From assembly GCF_000411135.1 (NCBI RefSeq), contig NZ_KE150263.1:245354-309353 (forward strand): 64,000 bases of DNA, in the 5' to 3' direction. Below, one piece after another: positions 38,353 to 47,429 of the stretch. Each line of letters opens with the position of its first letter. The stretch's first letter is position 1. Source of the DNA: Actinotignum schaalii FB123-CNA-2 (GTDB lineage Bacteria; Actinomycetota; Actinomycetes; Actinomycetales; Actinomycetaceae). Both the position numbers and the translations under genes were made by a program. Under the pieces are notes generated by a model that saw nothing but the letters and a program-made list of their open reading frames with translations, was not told where the DNA came from and made no database searches.

Positions 38353-38889
38353 ATGAGTGAAGTCGACGCAGCTGATATGGGTCCGTGGCTCAGCCCCGAA
38401 GAACTCGAATTTGTCCGGCACAAGGTCCCGATGGTGTACGTGGATATTGTTCCGGTTCGCCTGGATGAAACCGGGCGGGTAATCGCTATCGGAATGCTAC
38501 TGCGTGCCGATTCTGAGGGAATTTTGCGGGAGTTTCCCTCGGGGCGGGTCCTCTTCCACGAACCGGTGCGCGCCGCGCTCATCCGCCATATCGATAAAGA
38601 CCTAGGCTCGGTGGCACTTCCTCAGCTTCCGCCGTACCTGGCACCGTTCACGGTCACCGAATACTTCCCCACTCCCGAACCGGAAGCCGGGTATTACGAT
38701 GCACGCCAGCATCGCGTTGATCTGGCCTATATCATCCCTATTCACGGGGATTGCGATCCGGGAAATGACTCCCTGGAATTCACCTGGTTCACGCCCGGGG
38801 AGGCGCGCACCGCGGAGCTGCAAGCGGAAATGTCTGATGGGCACGCCGCTCTCCTGCGCGCCGCGCTCGGCTATATTGGCCGCTGCTAA
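38353..38889 (+). CDS. DUF4916 (Nudix-fold) protein
   Basis: 178 residues from the ATG at 38353; upstream in-frame ATGs add a non-conserved extension. WLSPEELEFVRHKVPMVYVDIVPV and the REFPSGRVLFHEPVRAAL segment match the actinobacterial Nudix-related DUF4916 family. The canonical Nudix box (GX5EX7REUXEEXGU) is not intact: RAALIRHIDKDLG replaces the glutamate-rich part, so hydrolase activity is doubtful. It is divergent from the small membrane gene. Confidence 0.75.
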   Translation: MSEVDAADMGPWLSPEELEFVRHKVPMVYVDIVPVRLDETGRVIAIGMLLRADSEGILREFPSGRVLFHEPVRAALIRHIDKDLGSVALPQLPPYLAPFTVTEYFPTPEPEAGYYDARQHRVDLAYIIPIHGDCDPGNDSLEFTWFTPGEARTAELQAEMSDGHAALLRAALGYIGRC

Positions 38890-38988
38890 CCGTTGTAAAC
38901 AGCGCTTACAGCGGCGGTTATGAGGCGTGTAAGCGGTGTTCACACGAATCCGGGGAACACCGCCGCGCCGCCCGGCTACTTCTGCGCA

Positions 38989-39612
38989 CTAATCCCGCTC
39001 GGCCAGCACCTGCACAATTACCGGGGCTAGCTGGGCAAAGGCCTTGCCCCGATGGGAGATGGCGTCCTTTTCTTCCGGGCTCAGCTCCGCATTGGAACGA
39101 TTGAAGCCGAGCGGCGCGAAGATGGGATCATATCCAAAACCGCCGCTGCCACGTTCAGCGCTAAGGAGATTACCCGGCATATCACCTTCGCGGACTTCCT
39201 CACGGCCCTCCGGGGTTACCAATGCGGCCGCGCAATGGAAATGCGCACCACGATTGGCCCGCGGCACATCGGCCAGCTGGGCGAGGAGGAGCTCGCGGTT
39301 TGCGGCGTCGTTCCCGTGGGCACCGCTCCAGCGCGCCGAAAAAATCCCGGGCGCCCCACCTAAAATATCCACGCACAGGCCCGAATCATCGGCAATAGCC
39401 GGTAGGCCGGTGGCCCGCGCGTAGGCCCGCGCCTTGATGAGGGCGTTCTGCGCGAACGTGGTTCCATCCTCAACGGGTTCGGAAACCTCAAATTCCGCCC
39501 CGGAGACGAGCTCAATTCCCTGTAACCACGGCGCCAGAATATTGCGAAGTTCCGTGACTTTATGGGCGTTTCCGGTAGCGACGACGACGCGCCGCGACTG
39601 CGCTACTTCCAC
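38989..39612 (-). CDS. rdgB: XTP/dITP diphosphatase (RdgB/HAM1)
   Basis: 207 residues. Family motifs: [42 protein letters not shown] and SHRGKAF. It hydrolyses deaminated purine nucleoside triphosphates so they are not incorporated into DNA or RNA. The N-terminus overlaps the end of rph by 10 bases. Confidence 0.95.
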   Translation of the reverse strand: MEVAQSRRVVVATGNAHKVTELRNILAPWLQGIELVSGAEFEVSEPVEDGTTFAQNALIKARAYARATGLPAIADDSGLCVDILGGAPGIFSARWSGAHGNDAANRELLLAQLADVPRANRGAHFHCAAALVTPEGREEVREGDMPGNLLSAERGSGGFGYDPIFAPLGFNRSNAELSPEEKDAISHRGKAFAQLAPVIVQVLAERD

Positions 39613-40394
39613 TGCTCACCACCGGTAAAAACATCGCTACGCACGGGATTCTCCCCCTCGAAAAGTACCCGGTGCTGGAGCTCACGAAGCTCACGCGTGC
39701 CCTTATCCGCCAGATCAAGTAAAGCCGCCAGATCAGCGCGGTTAAAGGGGTGGTGTTCGGCAGTTCCCTGAACTTCCACGTAGTCCCCACTGCCCAAAGC
39801 CACGATATTCATATCGGTATCAGCCCGCACATCTTCTTCATAGGGCAGGTCAAGGCGGGGCTGGCCGTCAATAACCCCCACAGATACCGCGGAAACCGAG
39901 GTGGTGAGAACCGGGCGCCGCACCAGCTTACGTGCCCGAGCCCAGGAGATGGCATCCGCCAGGGCCACGAAAGCGCCGGTAATGGCCGCGGTGCGAGTTC
40001 CGCCGTCGGCCTGCAAAACATCGCAATCCAGGGTGATGGTGTTCTCCCCCAAAGCTTTCATATCAACAACCGCACGCAGGCTGCGGCCGATAAGCCGCGA
40101 AATCTCATGGGTGCGACCCCCGATTTTCCCGCGCACCGATTCGCGCGGCGAGCGATCCGAGGTAGCACGCGGAAGCATGGAATATTCAGCAGTAACCCAG
40201 CCTTCCCCGCTGCCTTTACGCCAGCGCGGCACCCCTTCTTCAAAAGAAGCGACACAGAGCACGGTAGTGCGCCCGTAGCGCACCAGCACACTGCCTTCCC
40301 CGGTTTCAAAATAGTGGCGGTCAATGGTGACAGGGCGCATCTCATCTGCGGCGCGCCCATCTGCACGAGTGGCGCTGGAGTTCTTATCAGTCAT
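39603..40394 (-). CDS. rph: Ribonuclease PH
   Basis: 263 residues. [65 protein letters not shown] and the C-terminal QGTAEHHPF all match RNase PH. It trims the 3' ends of tRNA precursors using phosphate. It is part of the conserved block with murI, the MBL-fold gene and rdgB. Confidence 0.96.
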   Translation of the reverse strand: MTDKNSSATRADGRAADEMRPVTIDRHYFETGEGSVLVRYGRTTVLCVASFEEGVPRWRKGSGEGWVTAEYSMLPRATSDRSPRESVRGKIGGRTHEISRLIGRSLRAVVDMKALGENTITLDCDVLQADGGTRTAAITGAFVALADAISWARARKLVRRPVLTTSVSAVSVGVIDGQPRLDLPYEEDVRADTDMNIVALGSGDYVEVQGTAEHHPFNRADLAALLDLADKGTRELRELQHRVLFEGENPVRSDVFTGGEQWK

Positions 40395-40523
40395 GGCTTA
40401 AGGCTACCGCGCCGCCCCGACATGAAAAATCCGCAGGAGACGCGAAGCCGTGCTTCCTCACAGCCACGCACGCCTAACCGCGGCACTTCACGCCGCTACC
40501 GCCCCACTCAACTCGCGCGGGGC

Positions 40524-41321
40524 TTAGATACGGAAGGCTTCGCCGGCCCGCACGCAGGCCACCCGGCCCTCGTATTCTTCCTGCGCCGCAGCCCGCACCG
40601 AATCCCGATCCGTCCACGGCTGCAGGTGGGTGAGGAGCATCTCATGTGCACCGGCCTGCGCTGCCAAGGCGCCGGCTCGCGAACCTGTGAGATGAATACC
40701 GCGTACGGTATCCCGTCCGTCCTCATAAGCACATTCGGAAAGAAGCAGATCGGCACCGCGCGCCGCGGCGACGACGCCGTCGCACATATCGGTATCCCCC
40801 GTGAACGTGAGCACCGCGTTCTCCCCCGGGCGAATATCCGAGGGCCCGGTGATCCGGTAGGCGAAAGCTTCCACCGTGTGGAGTGCGGGGAACGCCTGGA
40901 TGGTCATAGGGCCGATGCGGAAGGTATCCCCACTACGAACCTGGCGAAAATCGAAGACATCATCGTAGGTTTCCTCGGGGCCGTCATCGCCCAGTTGGCG
41001 GGCGCGCCGCCGGGCATCGCCGGGGCTGTAGACCGCCACCCGGGGAAGCGGGCCGGAGGGGTGCCAGCGCCGGTAGACCTGCATCCCGATGAGGTCCGCA
41101 CAGTGGTCGGCGTGCAGGTGCGAGATCACCATGGCATCCACAAGCGCCGGGTCGGTATAGCGCAGCAGATGGCCCATGGCTCCGGGGCCGAAATCCAGCG
41201 TAAAGGTGTAGGTGCGCGGCGCACCGTTCGCGTCCATTCCTTCCGCCTGCACGAGGTAGGCCGAGGCCGGCGATTCGGGCCCGGACATCGAGCCGGAACA
41301 TCCAATGATTGTCAGTCTCAT
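40524..41321 (-). CDS. MBL-fold metallo-hydrolase
   Basis: 265 residues. The zinc motif is [11 protein letters not shown], with a further Asp in TGDTDMCDG and a late His in LTHLQPW. The N-terminus ([24 protein letters not shown]) matches the actinobacterial MBL proteins beside murI and rph, which resemble cyclic-nucleotide phosphodiesterases and RNase Z. The exact substrate is unknown. It overlaps the murI stop by 4 bases. Confidence 0.88.
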   Translation of the reverse strand: MRLTIIGCSGSMSGPESPASAYLVQAEGMDANGAPRTYTFTLDFGPGAMGHLLRYTDPALVDAMVISHLHADHCADLIGMQVYRRWHPSGPLPRVAVYSPGDARRRARQLGDDGPEETYDDVFDFRQVRSGDTFRIGPMTIQAFPALHTVEAFAYRITGPSDIRPGENAVLTFTGDTDMCDGVVAAARGADLLLSECAYEDGRDTVRGIHLTGSRAGALAAQAGAHEMLLTHLQPWTDRDSVRAAAQEEYEGRVACVRAGEAFRI

Positions 41322-42130
41322 GCCGAGAGTTCCTCCGTAGATAGCACGGTTCCTACTTCCGGACCGAGGAATCTGCGGGCGAGGCGCCCGAAACTCACCG
41401 GGTCACCGGTGGCGTAGAAGCGGCGCCGAGGGGTGCCCGGGCCGGCAAACATATCGCGGGTGGCTAGTTCGCGGTAAACATCGCGGGCGGTTTCATCCGC
41501 GGAGGACACGATGGTGACATCCTCCCCCATAGTGTAAGAGATCACGCCAGCGAGCAGCGGATAATGGGTGCAGCCAAGTACCAGGGTATCCACCCCGGCG
41601 GCCCGCACCGGGGCCAAGTAGTGTTCGGCCACTGCCTGCACCTGGGCGCCGGCCGTCTGCCCCTGTTCCACCAGCTCCACGAACTCCGGGCAAGCCCGGG
41701 TGGTGAGTTCCAGATTCGGGGCAGCGGTGAAAGCATCCTGGTAGGCGCCCGATTCGATGGTGGCCGGGGTGGCAATCACCCCGATTTTCCCGTTCCGGGT
41801 GGACCGGACCGCGCGGCGCACCGCCGGGCGAATCACTTCCAAAACCGGGATCCCCATCTCCGTAGCAAAGCGCTGCCGAGCGTCGGCAAGTGCCGCGGAA
41901 GTCGCCGAGTTGCAGGCGATGACCAGCATTTTCACACCGGATCTCACCAATTTATCCATGATGTCCATGGCGTAGGCGCGCACTTCGGGGATAGATTTGG
42001 TGCCGTAGGGGCAGTGCGAGGTATCCCCGATATAAGTGATGGATTCGCCAGGAAGCTGGTCAATAATGGCGCGAGCGACCGTGAGGCCACCTACGCCGGA
42101 ATCAAAAATACCAATGGGACGGGAATCCAT
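41318..42130 (-). CDS. murI: Glutamate racemase
   Basis: 270 residues. [15 protein letters not shown] near the start and the two catalytic cysteines in IACNSATSA and LGCTHYPLL are present. It makes D-glutamate for peptidoglycan. It overlaps the MBL gene and follows the DUF2017 gene by 9 bases. Confidence 0.96.
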   Translation of the reverse strand: MDSRPIGIFDSGVGGLTVARAIIDQLPGESITYIGDTSHCPYGTKSIPEVRAYAMDIMDKLVRSGVKMLVIACNSATSAALADARQRFATEMGIPVLEVIRPAVRRAVRSTRNGKIGVIATPATIESGAYQDAFTAAPNLELTTRACPEFVELVEQGQTAGAQVQAVAEHYLAPVRAAGVDTLVLGCTHYPLLAGVISYTMGEDVTIVSSADETARDVYRELATRDMFAGPGTPRRRFYATGDPVSFGRLARRFLGPEVGTVLSTEELSA

Positions 42131-42139
42131 ACTGTCAAG

Positions 42140-42808
42140 TTACCGCCGCAGGTCCTTGTTCTGAATGGCAGTGATGAGTGAATCTTGCCACCACGCGATA
42201 ATCACGTAGAGCACCCCGATCATGTCATCGGTGGTATCGATCTGGGGGCGTTCGGATTCCATAATGGTGAGTGCACGCGAAGTTACCGCCTGCGATTCTG
42301 CCGCCGTGGTGATATTGCGGCGGGTGCCGAGCACAATGCGGATATCGTTGGCGCCGGCCAGCCACGCCCCGGCATCTTCGTTACTCACCCACACTTTTTC
42401 GGTTGCCAGCGAAGTGTAGAAAACTAGCAAGTTGCGGATTTTTGTGTGGCAGACCGCGGATTCGGTAAGCGAACGTAATTCGTCCGCGAGCGCGGGCTCT
42501 TCCGACATGTCCGGCAAGAGGCGAGCAAGGGCGGTATCCATATTGTTTGCCGGGCTGTAGCAGCGTGTACTCTCCAGGTCAGCTAATTCGCGTTCGTAGG
42601 AGGCGAGCACATCGCTGGATTCTTCCGCGTTCTGGGTGCTACTTGTGCCTGCGACGTGGCCGGTTAGTCCACCTTCTGCCTGCATTTCTTCGTCCAGGTT
42701 GTAGCCGAGCAGCGTTGCAACATCGCGCGCGAGTCCGGCAAAAAGTTGCCGTTCGGTCGCGTCAACGCTGGCACGGTAGCCGCCGCGGGCGGGGCGGAAA
42801 GGCAGCAT
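42140..42808 (-). CDS. DUF2017 protein
   Basis: 222 residues from the ATG at 42808 (MLPFRPARGG). It matches the actinobacterial DUF2017 family in its LLPDMSEEPALADELRSLTE and NDIRIVLGTR stretches and in its position directly downstream of clpS. It is mostly helical, with no catalytic motif. An unproven role with ClpS or Clp proteolysis is suggested only by the conserved neighbourhood. The open frame continues upstream over clpS, but that part is not real. Confidence 0.85.
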   Translation of the reverse strand: MLPFRPARGGYRASVDATERQLFAGLARDVATLLGYNLDEEMQAEGGLTGHVAGTSSTQNAEESSDVLASYERELADLESTRCYSPANNMDTALARLLPDMSEEPALADELRSLTESAVCHTKIRNLLVFYTSLATEKVWVSNEDAGAWLAGANDIRIVLGTRRNITTAAESQAVTSRALTIMESERPQIDTTDDMIGVLYVIIAWWQDSLITAIQNKDLRR

Positions 42809-42810
42809 GG

Positions 42811-43149
42811 TTATCTCCCGCCTTCCGGTTCTTCTTCGATGGTGACGAGCAGGCCGTAGGTGTGCATGGCCCGGGCGTCTGTTTCCATCTGCTCGCGCGG
42901 TCCGGATGATACGACGGCGCGCCCGCGGGTATGGACCTCTAGCATGAGAGTGAGGGCACGGTCGGCCGAATGGCCAAAGTAGGATTGGAACACCCATTGC
43001 ACATAGCTCATGAGGTTGATCGGGTCATCGTGAACAACGGTACGCCAGGCACGGGTCGGGCCGGCCACCGCTTCGAAAAGCGTGAGGCTTTCGGTGCGGG
43101 TTGCTGGGCTGCTGGCCCCTAAATCTTCAGAAGATGGGTGCGCGCTCAT
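42811..43149 (-). CDS. clpS: ATP-dependent Clp protease adaptor ClpS
   Basis: 112 residues. The ClpS core is WRTVVHDDPINLMSYV, followed by FGHSADRALTLMLEVHTRGRAVV and a conserved LVTIEEE end. It delivers N-degron substrates to the ClpC/ClpP protease. It heads the clpS-DUF2017-murI-MBL operon and is divergent from pncB. Confidence 0.94.
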   Translation of the reverse strand: MSAHPSSEDLGASSPATRTESLTLFEAVAGPTRAWRTVVHDDPINLMSYVQWVFQSYFGHSADRALTLMLEVHTRGRAVVSSGPREQMETDARAMHTYGLLVTIEEEPEGGR

Positions 43150-43231
43150 ATCTCCATCCTAGTGCCAAGCTTTGACTGGCGCGGCCAATCATCCCCGGCC
43201 AGCTCAGGCGGGCGCGGGTAGACTCGTGCAT

Positions 43232-44587
43232 ATGAGTGTTTCAACTGCTTTGCTCACTGATATGTACGAGCTGACCATGGTGGATGCCGCCATGCAGTCG
43301 GGAAAGGCCCAACGGCGGGCCGTTTTTGAGATTTTTGCGCGCCGGCTCCCGGGCGGGCGCCGCTACGGGGTGGTGGCCGGAACTGGCCGTCTCCTCGACG
43401 CCCTGAAGAATTTCCGTTTCGGGGAAGAAGAAATTGAGTATTTGCGCGCCAATAAGATCGTTTCCGATTCCGCTTTGGAGTGGCTGCGCACATTCCGGTT
43501 CTCCGGTGATATTTGGGGTTACGCGGAAGGTGAAATGTACTTCCCCGGCTCTCCGATTCTCACCGCGGTGGGAACTTTCGCGGAGTGCTGCGTACTGGAA
43601 ACTCTCGCGCTATCTATTTTCAACTATGACTCGGCGGTGGCGACGGCTGCCTCGCGGATGACGATTGCGGCGCACGGCCGGCCCTGCGTGGACTTCGGGG
43701 CGCGCCGCACCCACGAACGCAGCGCCGTTTCCGCGGCGCGCGCAGCCTATATTGCGGGCTTTGTGGGCACCTCGGATCTGGAAGCCGGACGCCAGTACGG
43801 TATCCCGGTTTCCGGTACCTCGGCGCATTCTTTCACCCTGGTTCACGATTCGGAGCGGGAAGCTTTCGACACTCAGATCGCGGCCATGGGCACCGGTACC
43901 ACCCTCCTCGTGGATACCTATAATATCGCGCAGGGCGTGGAGAATGCGGTAGCTGCCGGGCGCGCGGCCGGCGGTGAGATCGGCGCGGTGCGTATCGATT
44001 CGGGTGATTTGATCGCAACTGCTTTCAAGGTGCGTGAGCAGCTGGATCGCTTGGGTGCCACCTCCACGAAGATTACCGTTACCTCGGACCTGGATGAGTA
44101 CGCTATTGCGGCCCTCAATTCCGCTCCGGTGGATGGCTACGGAGTGGGTACCCGGCTGGTGACCGGTTCGGGGGTTCCCACCGCACAAATGGTCTACAAG
44201 CTGGTTCAGCGCGAGGGCGCGGATGGCCGCCCCGAGGAGGTCGCCAAGGCTTCGGAGAACAAGGCTTCGGTGGGCGGGCTCAAGGTTGCCGGGCGCCTGG
44301 AAAGCGGCGGGCATGCCACCGAAGAGCTGGTGGTGAGCGCCTCGAGTTTCGCCGAGGGCCTGGCCTACCTGGAGAAGCAGGGCGCCCGCCCCCTCCAGGT
44401 TCACCTGGTGAATGCCGGCAGCATTGACGAACGTTATTGCGGCACGGAAGTCCTCTCCGCCGCGCGTCTGCGCCACGACACCTCACGCGATGCTCTCCCC
44501 TACGACGGCTGGCGCCTCTCCGCTGGGGAACCCGCTATCCCCACCCGCATGGTGGATATTTTCCCGGGCGACGACGCCGCGGCTTAA
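43232..44587 (+). CDS. pncB: Nicotinate phosphoribosyltransferase
   Basis: 451 residues from the ATG at 43232 (MSVSTALLTDMYELTM), the family start; a longer frame upstream is not conserved. FEIFARRLPGGRRYGV, DFGARRTHE and VRIDSGDL are hallmark stretches of type II NAPRTase. It converts nicotinic acid and PRPP to nicotinate mononucleotide in NAD salvage. A TAGACT -10-like hexamer ends 7 bases before the ATG, so the transcript may be leaderless. Confidence 0.94.
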   Translation: MSVSTALLTDMYELTMVDAAMQSGKAQRRAVFEIFARRLPGGRRYGVVAGTGRLLDALKNFRFGEEEIEYLRANKIVSDSALEWLRTFRFSGDIWGYAEGEMYFPGSPILTAVGTFAECCVLETLALSIFNYDSAVATAASRMTIAAHGRPCVDFGARRTHERSAVSAARAAYIAGFVGTSDLEAGRQYGIPVSGTSAHSFTLVHDSEREAFDTQIAAMGTGTTLLVDTYNIAQGVENAVAAGRAAGGEIGAVRIDSGDLIATAFKVREQLDRLGATSTKITVTSDLDEYAIAALNSAPVDGYGVGTRLVTGSGVPTAQMVYKLVQREGADGRPEEVAKASENKASVGGLKVAGRLESGGHATEELVVSASSFAEGLAYLEKQGARPLQVHLVNAGSIDERYCGTEVLSAARLRHDTSRDALPYDGWRLSAGEPAIPTRMVDIFPGDDAAA

Positions 44588-44636
44588 TTCCCGCTCGCCT
44601 TCCCGCTCGCTGCGGCGCTGCTTCGGGGTTACGCGC

Positions 44637-46418
44637 TTAGCGCTGGCCCACGAACCAGCGCCGCAGTGTTTTCACCCGTGCCTCAATCTGATCGGCACTA
44701 GCCCGTGCCACTTCCGGACCGCCGCAGGCCCGGCGGAGCTCGGTGTGAATAAGGGCGTGCGGATCCCCGGTTTTCTTCGCCCAGGCCGCCACCAGCTGGG
44801 TGAGTTCCTTGCGGGCGGTGCGCCGCCGGGTGAGTTCATCGTTTCCGGAAGCAGGACGTTGAGTACGGGCCTTTTTCGCCTGCTCTGCCTGGTGGGCGCG
44901 CAGCAGCGTGGTTACTTCTTCTGGCTCCAATAGCCCGGGAATCCCTAAGAAATCGGCTTCTTCTTCCGAACCGACAGCTGCGCCGAGCCCGAATTCACCG
45001 CCGTCGAATAGTGCCCTATCGAAAAGCGCGCCCGATTCCAAAGCTTCGTAGCCCGGGCCGGCCAGTTCCTCGCTGGCTTTTTCTTCCCGGTTGGCGGCCT
45101 CCAGTAGCTCATCTTCCCAGCCGGCCACCTCCGCCCGCTTCGAAATCGCGTGGTCGCGTTCTTTTTCCATCTGGGCGGCCAGCTCCAGCAGCACCGGCAC
45201 CGAGGGCAGGAACACCGTGGCGGTTTCTCCGCGGCGGCGGGCCCGTACGAAACGCCCGATAGCCTGCGCGAAATAGAGCGGAGTGGAGGCTGAGGTGGCG
45301 TAGACGCCCACCGCGAGCCGCGGCACGTCCACCCCTTCGGATACCATGCGCACCGCCACCATCCACCGGGAATCCGAATCCGCGAACGTCGCAATCTTCT
45401 CGTTCGCGCCCGCATCATCGGAGAGCACCACCGTGGGTGCCTCCCCTGTGATCTCGGTAAGGATCTCCGCGTAGGCCCGCGCGTCTTTCTGGTTGGAGGC
45501 GATGACCAGCCCACCCGAATCGGGTAGCGAGCGGCGCACCACCGTAAGCCTTTCGTTCGCGGCGGACAGCACCTCCGGGATCCACTCCCCACCCGGGTTG
45601 AGGGCGGTGCGCCACGCCTGCGCCGTCATGTCTTTGGTGAGAGGCTCGCCCAGGGTTGCCGCCACCACGTCTCCCTGTTTGGTTTGCCAACGCACCTGCC
45701 CGGAATAGGACAGGAAGATGACGGGCCGGACCACGCCATCGCGCAGGGCCTGCGCGTAGCCGTAGGTGTAATCAGCTTTGGAACGCAGGTTTCCGTAGCC
45801 GTCCGGTTCGTAGGTGACGAAAGGGATGGGCGACGTATCCGAGCGGAACGGTGTTCCGGTGAGGGCCAGGCGCCGTGTCGCGGGGGTGAAAGCTTCGCGG
45901 ATGCCATCCCCCCAGGAGAGGGCATCCCCGCCGTGGTGGATCTCATCCAGAATCACGAAAGTGGGCCGGGCGCCGGTACGTTCTCGATGCAGGGCCGGGT
46001 TGGCGGCCACCTGTGCGTAGGTCACGCACACCCCGTTGAAGAAGGATCCCTCGGTGCGTTGCGCATTCGTAAAATCAGCGTCCAGCTGAATACCTACGCG
46101 AGCTGCGGCCTGCGCCCACTGGGTTTTGAGATGTTCGGTGGGACAGACCACCGTGATGGTGCGGGCCTCGTGGCGCGCGAGCATTTCGACGGCGACGCGC
46201 AGCGCGAAGGTGGTTTTTCCCGCACCGGGGGTGGCCACCGCGAGGAAATCACGGGGCATGCGTTCCAGGTAGAGGCGCAGCGCTTCGGCCTGCCACGAAC
46301 GCAGGCTCGAGGTGGTTCCCCAGGCCGCGCGGGCCGGGAAAGCCGGAGGGAGATTCGAAGCGGCAGAAACGGAGGGGGTATGCGGGGTGGAAGCGGGAAT
46401 CGAGCGGTGTAGACTCAC
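44637..46418 (-). CDS. SF2 DEAD/DEAH-box helicase
   Basis: 593 residues from a GTG at 46418 that overlaps the DUF3039 stop as GTGA. Walker A is ATPGAGKTT, motif II DEIHHGGD, motif III LTGTPFRSD and motif VI QAIGRFVRARRRG. It belongs to the UvrB/RE-like SF2 helicases common in actinobacteria. The C-terminal third is Glu/Ala-rich and partly disordered. The 4-base overlap with the DUF3039 gene, a pair also seen in related genomes, suggests the two proteins act together. The nucleic-acid substrate is unknown. Confidence 0.88.
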   Translation of the reverse strand: MSLHRSIPASTPHTPSVSAASNLPPAFPARAAWGTTSSLRSWQAEALRLYLERMPRDFLAVATPGAGKTTFALRVAVEMLARHEARTITVVCPTEHLKTQWAQAAARVGIQLDADFTNAQRTEGSFFNGVCVTYAQVAANPALHRERTGARPTFVILDEIHHGGDALSWGDGIREAFTPATRRLALTGTPFRSDTSPIPFVTYEPDGYGNLRSKADYTYGYAQALRDGVVRPVIFLSYSGQVRWQTKQGDVVAATLGEPLTKDMTAQAWRTALNPGGEWIPEVLSAANERLTVVRRSLPDSGGLVIASNQKDARAYAEILTEITGEAPTVVLSDDAGANEKIATFADSDSRWMVAVRMVSEGVDVPRLAVGVYATSASTPLYFAQAIGRFVRARRRGETATVFLPSVPVLLELAAQMEKERDHAISKRAEVAGWEDELLEAANREEKASEELAGPGYEALESGALFDRALFDGGEFGLGAAVGSEEEADFLGIPGLLEPEEVTTLLRAHQAEQAKKARTQRPASGNDELTRRRTARKELTQLVAAWAKKTGDPHALIHTELRRACGGPEVARASADQIEARVKTLRRWFVGQR

Positions 46419-46759
46419 TTGCCACTTCCCGGCACGTCCAGCCCGAAAGGCCATCCGGAGCCTTGGTTGCCCATCTGTTTGCGGATCTCCTTGCAGGTGG
46501 GGCACACCGGGTAGCGGTCCGGGTTGCGCGAGGGAATCCAAATTTTTCCGCACAGCGCCACCACGGGCTGGCCGTATACGGCGGAAGCCATGAGGCGATC
46601 CTTGCGGACATAGTGGGAAAAACGTTCCTCATCACCGTGGGAGAGGCGTTCTTCGGTGCGTTCCAGCACCCCGACGGATTGTTGAGATTCCGTAGCCGGG
46701 CCGGCCGGGGCCGATGGCGCGCCCGGAGTTCCTAAAGGATCGGGAAGGGAAGTACTCAT
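46415..46759 (-). CDS. DUF3039 protein
   Basis: 114 residues from the ATG at 46759. After a Ser/Pro/Ala-rich start it has the DUF3039 core HGDEERFSHYVRKDRLM, PVVALCGKIWIPSRNPD and VCPTCKEI, a zinc-binding-like set of His and Cys. It is translationally coupled to the downstream helicase. Confidence 0.88.
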   Translation of the reverse strand: MSTSLPDPLGTPGAPSAPAGPATESQQSVGVLERTEERLSHGDEERFSHYVRKDRLMASAVYGQPVVALCGKIWIPSRNPDRYPVCPTCKEIRKQMGNQGSGWPFGLDVPGSGK

Positions 46760-46877
46760 GGGCTCTATTGTACGGCCCGGGCCGGCCCGGGGAAGACGCC
46801 CCGAACACGTCACCTAGAAAGCGAGAGTGGACAGCAGCTCGGCGGCGCCGTCGTACCTCACCTCAGCACACACAAGA

Positions 46878-46909
46878 ATCGCCTCCCCGGAACGAACCGA
46901 GGAGGCGAT
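46878..46909 (-). terminator. Terminator of the HU gene
   Basis: ATCGCCTCC (46878-46886) pairs with GGAGGCGAT (46901-46909), with an inner CGG/CCG pairing, 19 bases after the HU stop on the minus strand. Confidence 0.75.
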
Positions 46910-46927
46910 ACTGGACAACCAGTGACC

Positions 46928-47212
46928 TTACTTGTTGGACACAGCCTTCTTGAGGTTGGAGCCAGCCGAGATCTTCACGCCGTAACCGGCGGGAATTTCG
47001 ATCTCATCACCGGTGCGGGGGTTGCGGCCCTTGCGGGCGGCGCGCTCGGTGCGCTCCACGGAGAGCAGGCCGGTGATCTTCACGGCTTCGCCCTTGGAAA
47101 GCGAATCGACGAGCACTTCCTGGAGCGCGGCGATCGCCTTATCGGCATCGGACTTGGACAGGCCGGAACGGTCGGCGATAGCTGCAATGAGCTCTGTGCG
47201 GTTAACGGACAT
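46928..47212 (-). CDS. hup: DNA-binding protein HU
   Basis: 94 residues from the ATG at 47212 (MSVNRTELI). The signature GRNPRTGDEIEIPAG and the dimerisation helices are typical. It bends DNA and compacts the nucleoid. Unlike mycobacterial HU it has no Lys/Ala-rich C-terminal tail. Confidence 0.96.
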   Translation of the reverse strand: MSVNRTELIAAIADRSGLSKSDADKAIAALQEVLVDSLSKGEAVKITGLLSVERTERAARKGRNPRTGDEIEIPAGYGVKISAGSNLKKAVSNK

Positions 47213-47429
47213 GAAAATACCTCTCGATATCTGTTCAGGTACATGGCTCATAAGAACCACTAAGCAAAAATGTAGCGGAAACTGGCGCCAAAGTGAGAAT
47301 TTTCTGCGAAATCACCGCGTGTCGGTTAAGACATACATCACAACTCCCACCAATTTCCACAGTTGTCACAGGATTTGCGCGCCCGCAGCGCCCCCGTTTA
47401 CCGGCGCGAAGGCCCGGCTTAAGGGCATA

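Noticed and set aside
39750..41417. A 555-codon open frame on the plus strand over rph and the MBL gene
   Set aside because: Antisense to clear enzymes with intact motifs; composition typical of a third-frame shadow.
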